Positions 17,248 to 27,958 are shown, counted from the stretch's first letter. The stretch: 64,000 nucleotides of DNA from Chitinophaga sp. LS1 (GCF_034274695.1 NZ_CP128362.1:1426001-1490000), one strand, 5' to 3'. Numbers and translations: made by a program. Notes: generated by a model from the letters alone, not told the origin.

Positions 17248-18822
17248 ATGATGAATGCTTATTTAAAGAAAATTATGATGTATCAGAGTATTAAAGAACT
17301 ACACGAACAAGGCTTTTCAATAGCCAAAATTAGCAGTACTATTGGTATTAACTGGCGGACGGTAAAGTCTTATCTGTCCATGACCCTGGAAGAATACAAC
17401 CTGTTTATAGAGAAAAGAGCACAACGTCAAAGAGGATTGTCTGTTTACGAATCTTTTGTTAGGGAAAAGCTGGAGAAATACCAGGATACATCATCCGCTC
17501 AAATGCATGACTGGCTCAAAGAGAACTTCCCTGAGTTTCCTAAGACAGCCATTAGGACCATGTTTGATTTTGTAATGTGGGTACGTCGCAAATATAATCT
17601 GCCTTATATCAAACCGCTTAGAGAATATGAAATGTTGGAAGAGTCTCCTTATGGGAAGCAGGCCCAGGCTGACTTTGGAGAATATAATCTCCGCAATGGA
17701 ACTGGTAAAAGGGTAAAGATATATTTTATCGCCATTCAACTATCCCGATCCCGTTATAAATATATCTGGTTTATTGGTAGGCCTTTCACGACTGAATTGG
17801 CTATTATGGGCCATGAACAGGCATTTTCCTTCTTTAAGGGCATCCCGGAACAACTAGTCTACGATCAGGATAAGGTCTTCATAGCAGATGAAAACATAGG
17901 AGATATCCTTCTTACAGATGCATTCCGGGCATATACCAGAGAAAGACCTTTTGAGCTACATTTCTGTCGAAAATCCGACCCGGAAAGTAAGGGGAAAATT
18001 GAAAGCGTTGTCAAATACGTTAAAAGAAATTTTCTGTATAACAGATGCTTTATCGATATAGAAAATTTAAATGAAGAGGCTTTACAGTGGCTAAACCGCA
18101 CAGGAAACAATATGCCTCATGGAACAACAAAGTTACTTCCTAATGAAGAATGGCTGAAAGAACAACCATACCTGAGCGCTTTACCAGAGTTTATACAAAC
18201 TACCAGTCCTGAAATTTACATGGTCCGTAAGGATAACACCATCTCTTATAAAAGTAATTTTTATTCGTTACCACTGGGTACTTTTAAAGGAAAAGGAACT
18301 GCCGTAGTAGTGGGTGTTGATATGCATATTTACCTGATTATATCCAACTTACAGGGGGATATATTATGCAAACATATGATCGCTGTTGGCAAAGGACAGA
18401 AAGTACTAAATACTGACCACAGAAGAGATAAAACCGTTAAGATTGACAAGTTGATTAATGAAGTCTGCGGTTTTTTGGAAGACGATGCAAATCGGGGTAG
18501 ACAATTTTTAGAGACCATACGAGAAGTGAAACCACGTTATATAAGAGACCAGGTGCTGTTGTTCAGGGACACTATTGATATTTCGGACAAAGTGAGTGTT
18601 GGCGAAGCATTGACATATTGTTTGAACAATAATATTCAAAGTGCCAACGACTTCAAATCTATCGTAGAACAGCAGTTGAAAGTAAGAAGAGCAACATCCA
18701 TCCTTAATTATCAGTCTATCCAGATGAATCCATTAAATGGAGAATTACCCCCTGTAGCTTTAGCAGAACCTGCTAAAAGTTCAATCGAAGATTACATAGA
18801 TCTTTTTAGCAAACAATCTTGA
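17248..18822 (+). CDS. istA: IS21 transposase IstA
   Basis: 524 residues. The N-terminal HTH is KELHEQGFSIAKISSTIGINWRTVKSYL written as one continuous run of about 28 residues starting at residue 14. The rve/DDE core has the QAQADFGEYNL Asp, the LVYDQDKVF Asp and the SKGKIESVVKYVKRNF Glu. A beta-barrel C-terminal part follows. The length and motif order are normal for IS21, and istB follows after 60 bases. Confidence 0.92.
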   Translation: MMNAYLKKIMMYQSIKELHEQGFSIAKISSTIGINWRTVKSYLSMTLEEYNLFIEKRAQRQRGLSVYESFVREKLEKYQDTSSAQMHDWLKENFPEFPKTAIRTMFDFVMWVRRKYNLPYIKPLREYEMLEESPYGKQAQADFGEYNLRNGTGKRVKIYFIAIQLSRSRYKYIWFIGRPFTTELAIMGHEQAFSFFKGIPEQLVYDQDKVFIADENIGDILLTDAFRAYTRERPFELHFCRKSDPESKGKIESVVKYVKRNFLYNRCFIDIENLNEEALQWLNRTGNNMPHGTTKLLPNEEWLKEQPYLSALPEFIQTTSPEIYMVRKDNTISYKSNFYSLPLGTFKGKGTAVVVGVDMHIYLIISNLQGDILCKHMIAVGKGQKVLNTDHRRDKTVKIDKLINEVCGFLEDDANRGRQFLETIREVKPRYIRDQVLLFRDTIDISDKVSVGEALTYCLNNNIQSANDFKSIVEQQLKVRRATSILNYQSIQMNPLNGELPPVALAEPAKSSIEDYIDLFSKQS

Positions 18823-18882
18823 ATCTCTGTCCGGACGACTTACGCAAGCATATTTTATGTATACACAAAATAAAAATCAATC

Positions 18883-19641
18883 ATGGAAAAGAAACAAACA
18901 ATTAAACAGTATTGCCACCAGTTTAGGTTGGGCGGGATTTATAACCAAATCGATCAACTGGTATCAGCTGCGGAAGCAGCTGGTATTGGTTATCTGGAAT
19001 ACACCGTTAACCTGTTAAAAACCGAAGCGGTACACCGCGATTATAATGATACTCAAAAACGTCTTAAAACAGCACAATTACCCCGATCCAGCGACTTAAA
19101 CCTGTTCCAGTGCAAGAATGATAGCGGATTGTCTAAGGCTCGCTTAAATCAGCTTAGAGAGCTTAACTGGCTTGATCAGGTTTATAATATTCTTCTTACG
19201 GGGCCCTCTGGAACGGGTAAATCCATGCTGGCCGCAGGTCTTTGTGCAGATGCGGTGCAAAAGGGATACAAAGCCTACTTCAGGGATATGGAGGGACTTA
19301 TCAACATGTTCAAAATGAAAGATTTTTCTGCTTCCGCTAAGATTGAATATAAGAGATTATCCAAAGCCCATTTAATCGTTATAGATGACCTGATGTCGTT
19401 TCCTATTGAAAAAAATCATGCTGTCTCATTTTTTAATTTTTTCAACAGTACCTATGAAAAAACAGCCTTTATCATCACTACCAATAAGAACCCCGCAGAA
19501 TGGGCTACTATGCTCAATGATGAGGTACTGGCAACCGCCTTACTGGACAGATTATTATTCCAGTGTGAAGTAATAAATCTAACAGGAAAAAGCTTCAGAC
19601 TGGAAAATAGGAAAACAATTTTTGAGCTTACAAACAAATAA
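18883..19641 (+). CDS. istB: IS21 helper ATPase IstB
   Basis: 252 residues, an AAA+ DnaC-like ATPase that assists IstA in target capture. Walker A is LLTGPSGTGKSMLAAGL, Walker B is LIVIDDLMSFP, and the sensor region is FIITTNKNPAEW. It is full length. The start at 18883 gives the typical short N-terminal helical region MEKKQTIKQYCHQFRLGG. Confidence 0.92.
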   Translation: MEKKQTIKQYCHQFRLGGIYNQIDQLVSAAEAAGIGYLEYTVNLLKTEAVHRDYNDTQKRLKTAQLPRSSDLNLFQCKNDSGLSKARLNQLRELNWLDQVYNILLTGPSGTGKSMLAAGLCADAVQKGYKAYFRDMEGLINMFKMKDFSASAKIEYKRLSKAHLIVIDDLMSFPIEKNHAVSFFNFFNSTYEKTAFIITTNKNPAEWATMLNDEVLATALLDRLLFQCEVINLTGKSFRLENRKTIFELTNK

Positions 19642-19782
19642 ATAATACATTTACCTCACTCTGCAGTATTGCTGCCGTTTTTTAGGTATCATTGCTGCCG
19701 AAAATAATGTACCATTGTTGCCGAAAACTCTGTATTTATATCTGCCGAAAACTCTGCATTGTTATCTGCCGATTACAAGGGG

Positions 19783-19836
19783 GTCTCTCTGAAAAAAGCA
19801 TTCTATCGAAAGCGGTATACCGCTACTGAGGGTTAA
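19783..19836 (+). pseudogene. tnpB: IS66 tnpB, 3' part
   Basis: Encodes VSLKKAFYRKRYTATEG then TAA, the basic tail of the TnpB begun at 16767. It is separated by the IS21 insertion. Confidence 0.85.
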
Positions 19837-20012
19837 ATAGATTTTCTGACAGTAATTGTTGGCTAACATCATTAGGGTGTTAGCTTTTTTGTTTTAAGGA
19901 ACGGACCGTTCTTTATAAAATCAATAATCCATTATGGTTTATCCACTCCCATAGTGTATAAAAAATGATGCGATGGACTTGCACCAAAGCATATCAATGT
20001 TATCTTTGGGTA

Positions 20013-21572
20013 ATGTCGGAATCTGCTGCAAATATTAATTACAAAGAGCTGTATGAAGCATCAATAATGATGGTTCAGCAGTTAAATAAAAGCCTTGAGC
20101 AGCAGCAGAAAAGCAATCAAAGTTTGCAGGACCAGGTTACCCAGCTTCAGTATCAGCTACAACAATTAACGAAATTATTAAAGGGATTTAAATCCGAACG
20201 TTTTTTACCTTCAGCTATATCCAATTTACAGCCAGAATTAGGGTTTAGTGCGGATGTAGCACCTCCTGCGACAAATCTTTCTGATGTAAAAAAGGTAAGC
20301 TATACCAAAACTAAGAAATCCAGTGCTGATATAGAAATATCAGATAATGGAACCAGACTTCCTGATCACCTGAGGCGGGAAACAACAATACTGGAGCCCA
20401 CAGAAGATATTAGTGATTGTGAGAAGGTTGGAGAAGAGGTAAGAGAAACCTTAAGCTGGAAGCCTGGAGAGATCTTTGTAAACCGTACTGTAGTAAATGT
20501 TTATCGCAGGAAAACAGCTTCAAAGAGGGGAAAGGAGATTATTATCAAAGCGTCTTTGCCGGTTCGGGCAATAAAAAAATGCCTGGCAGATCCTGCATTA
20601 CTTGCTCAGATAACGGTTGATAAGCTGGTTGATCATAAGCCGTTAAATCGGCAGATTGAAGCTTTTAAACGCAATGGTGTTGAAATACCTTACTCCACAA
20701 TGGCTGATTGGGTAGGGCTGGTCGCAAAGGCATTAATACCACTTGGCACTATCCATCTGAAGGAGATGTACAAATATGAATACTGGCATGCAGACGAGAC
20801 CGGCATAGCAGTGTTGGATAGAGCTAAGCAAAAAGAAACTCATAAAGGCTACTTTTGGACCTTTCTGACAGGTGATGGAAAAATGATTTATTATGATTAC
20901 CAACCTGGCCGTGGAGGTGAAAGGCCACTCAATATTTTAAAGGATTTTAAGGGTCATCTACAGGCCGATGGTTACGCCGTGTACGACGAGTTGCCATTAG
21001 AGAATATTACAGTCTTCTACTGTATGGCTCATGCGCGCCGTAAGATTTATGATGCGCAGAGTAATAATGAAAAACTGGCATCATATGCTTTAAAGGAGAT
21101 CGCGAAACTGTATGCGATTGAAGAGGCGTGCAAGGAAGAACAGTTGAATGAAGAACAAATAAAGGATCGCCGTAATAAAGAAAGTCTACCTATACTGAAA
21201 GCATTAGGTGACTGGATGAAAAAAGAGTATCAGCAACTCAGACCGAAATCCCTTATTGCACAAGCGTTTGCTTATAGTATAAAGAGATGGGAGAAACTAA
21301 GTCTTTATGCTCATACAGGTAATCTTATGCCCGATAATAATGCGATCGAGAGGTGCATGAGAAATGTGGCAGTGGGCCGAAAAAACTATCTCTTCTGTGG
21401 TTCTCATGATGCTGCACAAAGAGCAGGATTACTTTACTCGTTATTAGTTACCTGCAAACTGAACAATGTCAATCCATATAATTGGCTGAAGGATGTTCTA
21501 AGCCAAGATATTAATGAAATGCCTATCAATCGGATCAAAACCTTGCTACCATATAACTGGAAAGGCCAATAA
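20013..21572 (+). CDS. tnpC: IS66 transposase TnpC (second element)
   Basis: 519 residues from the ATG at 20013 (MSESAANINYKELYE), preferred over an upstream in-frame ATG at 19965 that adds a 16-residue unrelated leader. It has an N-terminal Gln-rich coiled coil and GFKSERFLPS. The DDE core has WHADETGIAVLD and LQADGYAVYDE, and the C-terminal DNNAIERCMRNVAVGRKNY block carries the Glu. It is only distantly similar to the TnpC at 8620. Confidence 0.9.
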   Translation: MSESAANINYKELYEASIMMVQQLNKSLEQQQKSNQSLQDQVTQLQYQLQQLTKLLKGFKSERFLPSAISNLQPELGFSADVAPPATNLSDVKKVSYTKTKKSSADIEISDNGTRLPDHLRRETTILEPTEDISDCEKVGEEVRETLSWKPGEIFVNRTVVNVYRRKTASKRGKEIIIKASLPVRAIKKCLADPALLAQITVDKLVDHKPLNRQIEAFKRNGVEIPYSTMADWVGLVAKALIPLGTIHLKEMYKYEYWHADETGIAVLDRAKQKETHKGYFWTFLTGDGKMIYYDYQPGRGGERPLNILKDFKGHLQADGYAVYDELPLENITVFYCMAHARRKIYDAQSNNEKLASYALKEIAKLYAIEEACKEEQLNEEQIKDRRNKESLPILKALGDWMKKEYQQLRPKSLIAQAFAYSIKRWEKLSLYAHTGNLMPDNNAIERCMRNVAVGRKNYLFCGSHDAAQRAGLLYSLLVTCKLNNVNPYNWLKDVLSQDINEMPINRIKTLLPYNWKGQ

Positions 21573-21647
21573 TCTTCAGCGAATAGAAGGACTACGCAAA
21601 GCTAGTATGAAAAATTGTATTCAAGTTTAAACTGCCCGGAGGCATAC

Positions 21648-22596
21648 TCATGTAATGGGTAAAGCCTAAGAAGTCAAACGTTTTAATTGGATGATTTCCG
21701 CCCTTCTTTTCTTCTTCCAGATCAATTAATCTGGTCTTTTCAGGGTGCAAGGTCAAGCCAGATTTCCCTAATCGCTTCGGCAGTACTTCCATCACCCGTA
21801 AGGCATCTTCCCTGTTAGTAAACCCCAACAGAAAATCATCCGCAAAGCGGATGATGAAGCTGCCACCTCGCAGTAATGGCTGGATTTGGTCTTTGAACCA
21901 GGTATCCAAAACATAGTGTAAATAAACGTTGCTAAGCAATGGGGAAACGCTCCCCCCTTGAGGCGTTCCTTCTGTTGGATACGTCACCTGTCCATTTTCA
22001 ATTATGCCGGCCTTCAACCACTTGTCGATCATTTTCCTTATCACACCATCTTTTATCTTTAGGTCAAGGAACTCCCGCAAACATTGATGATTGATACTCC
22101 CAAAGTAGTTTTGCATGTCAGCGTCTATTATATAGCGCATCCGGTTTACGCTCACTTCTCTGGATAATTCCTCCAATGCCTGATGTTGAGATTTCCCAGG
22201 TCTAAAACCATACGAACAGGAATAGAATATTTCCTCGTAGACTGTTGTCAGCACTCGGGTTACCGACGTCTGGAGTAATTTATCGTCCAACGTTGGCAAA
22301 CCCAGCGGCCGGTATTTACCCTCTCCTTTGGGTATAAGTACTCGTCGGATATGGGGCGCACGATAAACACCGCTCTTAAATGCAGTCAATAGTTGAGGTA
22401 TTCTTTCTTCTCTTTGCTTATTATAGTCAATCCATTTTTCTCCATCTACCCCGCTTGCCCCTTTCTTATTGAGGCTATCGAAGCAGGAATTTAACATATC
22501 AACATTAATAAACTCATGCAGGTTCGTCAAGGCTTCTCCCCGGTATTTCCTTGCCCGTGCCGCTATCTGCATCTCTACTGTTAACACTTCTTTCAT
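21648..22596 (-). pseudogene. Group II intron reverse transcriptase, N-terminal part
   Basis: Starts at ATG 22596. The RT domain shows IPKGEGKYRPLGLPTLDDKL, YSCSYGFRPGKS, IIDADMQNYFGSI, TPQGGSVSPLLSNVYLHYVL and FIIRFADDFL (a FADD variant of YADD). The frame ends in LGFTHYM and then enters the inserted IS66 end. The C-terminal maturase fragment is at 16210-16381. Group II intron RTs drive retrohoming and splicing; this copy is interrupted and shortened. Confidence 0.88.
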
Positions 22597-23206
22597 GTCT
22601 CTGGTACATTTAGTGTTGCTAAGATGCTGGTTCCGTAAACAGACATCCCCCTTCCTTACTCAGTGGCTTTCATAGAGCTGATTTCCCACCTTTCTAACAG
22701 TACTATGAGGATGCTAAGACTGCCTTCGTCCTTCTCCTTGCCTTCGATCTCTCTCGGCGTGGATACCTCCCGATATCACCTTTTCTTAACGCAATACAAG
22801 GTGGTGATACTAACCTTGGATGCCTGGATTATTTATTGCTCGGTAAATCCTTAAATAAAAAATCCGACTTCCGTTCGGAGACGTTAGGCTCTCCTGTGTT
22901 CCCGTATTACCCCTGTCTACCTTTGATATGTTCTCAGACCCCGGTCGAATCGCCCCTGCTCGTCAGGTAACGCAGGTTAGATGTTGCATTAGCATTTCGA
23001 ACAACTAAAGCTTCAACATTGAGGACAGTTTCGAGGTTCAATAGCATACCTTCAGTAGTCGCTGTCTACGCTTCGTGCCACCATTACTGATGACTACGCA
23101 AGACTCGCTTCCGGTGGTTGACTAGACCTTGTCGGGCAGGATTGAGAACCTGCCGGGTAATTTCGAGGCGTTTCATTTATAAATCCCCGCCTCACGGACT
23201 TTGCAC
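21648..23206 (-). mobile_element. Group II intron, 5' part
   Basis: About 610 bases upstream of the RT start contain no gene and are GC-rich with many short inverted repeats, as expected for ribozyme domains I-IV. A plausible 5' boundary is GTGCAAAG at about 23206. The 5' exon just outside contains a bidirectional terminator hairpin (23239-23274). The exact boundary is inferred. Confidence 0.65.
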
Positions 23207-23238
23207 AGCGCAATCGAATATTGTCCCCTGTAGCCCGC

Positions 23239-23274
23239 AAAAGGGAAACAATCAATATTGATTGTTTCCCTTTT
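23239..23274. terminator. Bidirectional terminator next to the intron
   Basis: AAAAGGGAAACAATCA and its exact complement TGATTGTTTCCCTTTT form a 16-base stem ending in a T-run on either strand. It is preceded by a TAGCCCGC motif that recurs at 32779. Confidence 0.7.
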
Positions 23275-23366
23275 TTTATGCAGATAAGTTATTGGTTAAA
23301 ATATTATTTCCCATTTGGGCAGCCAAAATGATGTTTGTGCTTTTCGTGAGAGAACAGGATAAATAG

Positions 23367-24134
23367 TCAAGCTGCGTGTTTAAAAATAGATTTACCAAAT
23401 TCTTCAGGGGACAAATAACCGAGCACGTCCCGGCAGTTGCCCTTCCGACTCATACTTTGCTTTACGGACGTGCCCCTAAGTAAATTTCTACATTCCTGAG
23501 AAGCATATTTTGCGTCCCTGTCTGAGTGGAAGATCATTCTTTCCCCCACTGAGCTGTTTCTGATTGCCATTTTCCATGCTGCGACCACTGTGGATTGGCT
23601 GTCATGTCTGAACTCATGGCCCATCCTATTATTTCCCAGTCGAAAAGATCCATAATAACAGTAAGATAAAGCCATCCGTTCTTCGTTCGGATGTAAGTCA
23701 GATCCGATACCCATTTTTCAGAAGTATGTTCTGAGGTAAACTCTCTGTTTAACAGGTTTTCGGACACTTCCAGCTTATGATTACTATCTGTTGTACAGAC
23801 AGACTTTAAACTTGCCTGTAATAATGCTTCGGAACCCCTTCTTTTTCATTACTCGTGCTACTTCCGGCCTGGAAGCATACAATCTCTGAGATTTGAGTTC
23901 TTTCACTATTTTGGGACTTCCATACCGACCTTTACTCCGATGAAAGATTATCTCAAACTTTTCGCTCATCTTTTCCCTGCTTCTGGCAAGTAATGACGGT
24001 TCCCTGGGGAGCCAGTTGTAATAACCACTACGGCCTACTTGGAAAACCATACACATCGTCTCGACATCAAATTCTGCCTGATGGTCTTTTATGAACCTGA
24101 ATATTTGTTTGTCTTCACTGGAGAAGATGCTCAC
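23367..24134 (-). pseudogene. IS3-family transposase (OrfB) remnant
   Basis: Three out-of-frame pieces on the minus strand reconstruct an OrfB: an N-terminal HTH_21-type part (FRFIKDHQAEFDVETMCMVF, GRSGYYNW), SEKWVSDLTYIRTKNGWLYL, and IFHSDRDAKYASQECRNL. A deletion between NCRD and LGYLSPEEFGKS removes the region of the catalytic Glu. OrfA is not seen. The start (MSIFSSEDKQIFRF) keeps the usual OrfB N-terminus. Confidence 0.82.
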
Positions 24135-24464
24135 TGCCTTTTGTTACGAACTATTCGTTAAAGCATTATAACTAATGCCCAACAACACAATTATTGCGCA
24201 TAAAAACTTATGCTGTCATTTTCTGTATAGATAAATAGTATTTCCCTTATCGTTAGTAAATTATCGTACAAATATTTTGTACTGATAGTATGTGTCCTAT
24301 TTTTTATCATTAAAAGTATTAACTTCTTTTTATCATTTTAATGCATTGTTTGTAAAAAACAATTATTACTTTAGAGATGATAACCAACGTTAAAGTATCC
24401 GCCAACCAGAAAGAATAAATATGAAATATTTGATTTAACCTAAACCAACATTTTAAGCTGAATA
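24135..24464. other. AT-rich leader region before the export operon
   Basis: No gene. Besides a weak promoter candidate it holds two copies of TTTTTATCATT about 27 bases apart (near 24302 and 24329). Nothing else is recognised. Confidence 0.4.
24347..24375 (+). promoter_or_regulatory. Candidate promoter of peptide-export operon
   Basis: TTG (24347-24349), 18 bases, TACTTTAG (24368-24375): a near match to the -33/-7 promoter, about 90 bases before the exporter start. Confidence 0.4.
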
Positions 24465-26660
24465 ATGAAATATCCTTATTACCGTCAACATGACTTGATG
24501 GATTGTGGACCCACGTGCCTACGTATGATTGCTAAATTTTATGGTAAATCTTACGGCGCGGAATATTTAAAGAAAAAATGCCAACAGCATCGTTATGGGA
24601 CATCCTTACTTGGAATCAGTGAAGGGGCCGAGAGCATTGGATTCAAAACCCTCGCTGTCAAAATTGATTTTGACACATTTGTAAAGAAGGCCATTTTGCC
24701 TTGCATTGTTCTTTGGGATCAGGTACACTATGTTGTCGTCTATAAAGTCTCGGCAACGCAGGTTTTAATTGCTGATCCGGCCAGAGGAAAATTAAAACTT
24801 ACAGCGAATGAATTCAAGGAAAAGTGGTTAAGCATTAAAGAAGAAACGATCCGCTCCGGCGTTGTTTTACTATTAGATCCTGCAGCAAATTTTAACGATG
24901 CTGAAGAGGATGAGCCAGAACACAAAGCGGGGATTGATCTGAAAAATGTATTGGCACATTTTGGCAGGCTCAAAACCCTGATAGCCCAACTGGGACTGGG
25001 TATGCTGGTAGGAATGGTATTACAGTTAATCCTGCCGTTTCTTACCCAGTCATTAGTGGATGTTGGCATTGCAGGTAATGACCTGAACTTTGTCACGATT
25101 GTATTGGTGGGGCAGCTCATGATTTTTCTGGGAAGTACAGTCGTGGATTTTATCCGTAGCTATATACTATTACATGTGGGTACAAGAGTGAATATTTCTC
25201 TGCTCACAGAGTTTTTTATGAAATTGATGAAGTTACCTATGTCATATTTTGATTCCAAAATGACAGGGGATACCATGCAACGATTGGGTGATCATAATCG
25301 CATTCAATCCTTTTTCACGAATACCTTGCTAACTACTGCTTTTGGCATCGTCAACTTTATCGTATTCACTTTTCTTGCTGTTTCATATAGCGCTCAACTG
25401 TTTTTCATATTTCTTGGTGGTAGCATCTTATATCTGTTTTGGATACTAATATTTATGCCGGTAAGGAAGAGAATGGATTTCAGGCAGTTTAGTTTAAATG
25501 CGGGCAACCAGAGCCTTACGATCGAAATGATTCAGGGAATGCAGGAAATCAAGCTCAATAATGCCGAAAAGCAAAAGCGGTGGAAATGGGAGATTATTCA
25601 GGCCAGGATATTTAAACTAAGCATTCGCAATTTATTTATTAATCAGTTTCAGTCAGCAGGTGCGATGCTGATCAATCAGGCCAAGAATATCCTGGTTTCA
25701 TTTATTGCTGCCAGGGAAGTGATTAATGGAAATATATCATTGGGCGGCATGATGGCCATTCAATATATCATCGGACAGCTGAATAGCCCTATTCAACAAA
25801 TTATTCAGTTCATACAGGCATTGCAGGATGCTAAAATCAGTATGGAACGGATTAATGAGGTGCATAAAATGGAGGACGAAAATGCTCCTGGCAAGGTGTT
25901 GCTCGAAGGATTGCCAGCCAGTAAGCACATTGAGCTGAACAATGTTAGTTATATGTACCCTGGTTCAAATGATAATTATGTATTGAAGAATATTCAGTTA
26001 CAAATCCCTGAGGGAAAAACGACTGCTATTGTAGGTACTAGTGGGAGCGGTAAAACAACGCTGTTAAAACTACTGCTAAGATTTTATAACCTCGAAGAAG
26101 GTGAAATCAGGGTAGGGGGATCCCGGCTTAGTCAGTACAATACTGGTGTGTGGCGCGGAAAATGTGGTATTGTTATGCAGGAAGGTTACATCTTTTCGGA
26201 TACAATCGCCGCCAATATTGCAGTGGCAGACGAAACGCCTGACTACGACAGATTATTGCATGCTATCAAAGTAGCCAACTTACAGACCTTTATTGACTCT
26301 CTGCCCATGGGCATGAATACAAAAATTGGTAGCCAGGGTAATGGTGTTAGCCAGGGACAGAAGCAAAGAATTTTAATTGCCAGAGCTGTATATAAAGATC
26401 CCGATTATATCCTGTTCGATGAAGCTACGAACTCGCTGGATGCTAACAATGAGCGGGTTATTATGAATAACCTGGAGTCCTTCTTCGAAGGACGTACTGT
26501 AGTGATTGTAGCGCATAGACTGAGCACGGTGAAAAAAGCAGATAACATAGTGGTACTGCGGGATGGCCAGATTAAAGAATCGGGCACCCATGAATCGCTG
26601 TTGGAGCTCAGACAGGAATATTATGAATTGGTGAAAAATCAATTAGAACTTGGTAATTAA
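24465..26660 (+). CDS. C39 peptidase-containing ABC exporter (PCAT)
   Basis: 731 residues. The N-terminal C39 peptidase domain (1-130) has the full catalytic set: Gln8, Cys14 in MDCGPTC, His88 in VHYVVVYKV and Asp104 in IADPARG. Such domains cut double-glycine leaders. A six-helix exporter domain (about 160-450) follows, then a nucleotide-binding domain with Walker A VGTSGSGKTT (about 525), signature VSQGQKQR and Walker B YILFDEATNSLD. Its predicted job is to cleave and export the cysteine-rich precursor encoded at 30002. The HlyD-type partner starts 6 bases after the stop. Confidence 0.95.
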   Translation: MKYPYYRQHDLMDCGPTCLRMIAKFYGKSYGAEYLKKKCQQHRYGTSLLGISEGAESIGFKTLAVKIDFDTFVKKAILPCIVLWDQVHYVVVYKVSATQVLIADPARGKLKLTANEFKEKWLSIKEETIRSGVVLLLDPAANFNDAEEDEPEHKAGIDLKNVLAHFGRLKTLIAQLGLGMLVGMVLQLILPFLTQSLVDVGIAGNDLNFVTIVLVGQLMIFLGSTVVDFIRSYILLHVGTRVNISLLTEFFMKLMKLPMSYFDSKMTGDTMQRLGDHNRIQSFFTNTLLTTAFGIVNFIVFTFLAVSYSAQLFFIFLGGSILYLFWILIFMPVRKRMDFRQFSLNAGNQSLTIEMIQGMQEIKLNNAEKQKRWKWEIIQARIFKLSIRNLFINQFQSAGAMLINQAKNILVSFIAAREVINGNISLGGMMAIQYIIGQLNSPIQQIIQFIQALQDAKISMERINEVHKMEDENAPGKVLLEGLPASKHIELNNVSYMYPGSNDNYVLKNIQLQIPEGKTTAIVGTSGSGKTTLLKLLLRFYNLEEGEIRVGGSRLSQYNTGVWRGKCGIVMQEGYIFSDTIAANIAVADETPDYDRLLHAIKVANLQTFIDSLPMGMNTKIGSQGNGVSQGQKQRILIARAVYKDPDYILFDEATNSLDANNERVIMNNLESFFEGRTVVIVAHRLSTVKKADNIVVLRDGQIKESGTHESLLELRQEYYELVKNQLELGN

Positions 26661-26666
26661 CACGGC

Positions 26667-27947
26667 ATGAAAAATCAGGATGCAAATTTATATTCAGAAG
26701 AAATGAATGAAATAGTAGGGCAAATCCCTCCTTTTCTAATGAAATACGGCATTTTCATATTTATTGCTATTCTGCTCTTAATAGGGGGAGTGAGCTGGGT
26801 AGTCAGGTATCCGGAAATTGTGGCTGGCAAAGGAACCATATATGCGATGAACGCACCTAAGACAGTGAGCCCAAAACAGGGTGGACAAATAGCCCGTTTA
26901 TTGGTACAGGAAGGTGATACGGTCAATCCGGAACAAACGCTGGCCATCATGAAATCCATAGCAGAATATGAAGAAGTGGAAAAATTATCGTCTCACGTAA
27001 AGCAATGGTATGAAGCTGCCCAAAATGAAGAGTGGAGTAAAATCAATGTAGTACCATCTGATTATAAAAATATCGGCGAATTACAAACGGCCTTTCAATC
27101 TTTTTATTTGAACTATGTACAGGCCAGGAATTTTATATTCAATGGTAACTATGTTGCGAAGAAAAATATGTTGCTCAGAAGTATTCTTTACAATGATTCT
27201 CTGAAGCACAATCTGTTGAAGCAAAAGAGCATTTATGAAAATGACTACCAGCTGTCTGACAGCGATTTTAAAGCACAGCAATATTTATATAAAGAGCGGG
27301 TCATTGCTAAATCAGAGTTTACAGCACAGGAAAGCAAGCTACTAGCGAAAAAAGTACCGTTGGAAAATGTAGAATCAAATATCCTGAATAACAGAATCAC
27401 GATGATATCTAAAGAGCAGGAACGGATGGACCTGGACGACCGGTATAACCAGTACAGCCTTAGCTTTAATCAGGCGCTTAATAACCTGTGGTTTGCTATA
27501 GGGCAATGGAAACAGCAATATATACTGAGTGCACCTGCCGGGGGACGGGTAGTATTTCAGGAAATGATACAGGAAGGTCAGGAAGTAGATGCCGGTAAAG
27601 CCTTGTTTTATATTGAATCGCTTGACCAGAACTGTTTTGCTCAGGTAAAGGTGCCTCAATCCAACTTTGGAAAGTTACAGTTAAATCAACCAGTAAGACT
27701 GGCGCTACCCAGTTATCCTTCCGAGGAATACGGACGGCTTTCCGGTAAAGTTACCTATATCTCAAGAATGCCGGATAAGGATATGAATTATATGGTGAAG
27801 GTGTTTTTAACAGACGGATTGGTGTCGGACCGGGGATTTCACCTGGCCTTCTCAAATGAGTTGCAGGCAGATGCTGAAATCGTTACCGGTAAAGAGCGTA
27901 TTATTAACAAACTGATGGCTGCAATGAATAGCGGTTACAAAAAGTAA
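26667..27947 (+). CDS. HlyD-type periplasmic adaptor
   Basis: 426 residues. One N-terminal membrane helix (about 27-47, FIFIAILLLIGGVSWVV) is followed by a biotinyl-lipoyl-like half motif (PKQGGQIARLLVQEGDTV), a long alpha-hairpin (about 80-270) and the second lipoyl half (SAPAGGRVVFQEMIQEGQEV). A beta-barrel end completes it. This is the membrane fusion protein that links the inner-membrane exporter to an outer-membrane channel. It sits in the same operon as the C39 exporter. Confidence 0.93.
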   Translation: MKNQDANLYSEEMNEIVGQIPPFLMKYGIFIFIAILLLIGGVSWVVRYPEIVAGKGTIYAMNAPKTVSPKQGGQIARLLVQEGDTVNPEQTLAIMKSIAEYEEVEKLSSHVKQWYEAAQNEEWSKINVVPSDYKNIGELQTAFQSFYLNYVQARNFIFNGNYVAKKNMLLRSILYNDSLKHNLLKQKSIYENDYQLSDSDFKAQQYLYKERVIAKSEFTAQESKLLAKKVPLENVESNILNNRITMISKEQERMDLDDRYNQYSLSFNQALNNLWFAIGQWKQQYILSAPAGGRVVFQEMIQEGQEVDAGKALFYIESLDQNCFAQVKVPQSNFGKLQLNQPVRLALPSYPSEEYGRLSGKVTYISRMPDKDMNYMVKVFLTDGLVSDRGFHLAFSNELQADAEIVTGKERIINKLMAAMNSGYKK

Positions 27948-27958
27948 ATGGAGGTATT

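Larger units (their letters stand above)
17070..19777. mobile_element. IS21 element inside IS66 tnpB
   Basis: 2708 bases, ends TGTAATCGGC...GCCGATTACA, flanked by AGGGG (17065-17069 and 19778-19782). Both ends carry several copies of a motif around TTTTCGGCAGCAAT / TGCTGCCGAAAA, the multiple terminal repeats that IstA binds in IS21 elements. istA and istB are intact. Confidence 0.92.
16382..21647. mobile_element. Second IS66 element, split by IS21
   Basis: Inverted ends beginning GTATGCCTCCGGGCAGTTTA at 16382 and, complemented, at 21647. It contains tnpA, tnpB (interrupted) and tnpC. The flanking 8 bases do not match, consistent with the deletion of intron sequence at this site. Without the IS21 and its 5-base repeat the element would be 2553 bases, a normal IS66 size. 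Confidence 0.85.
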
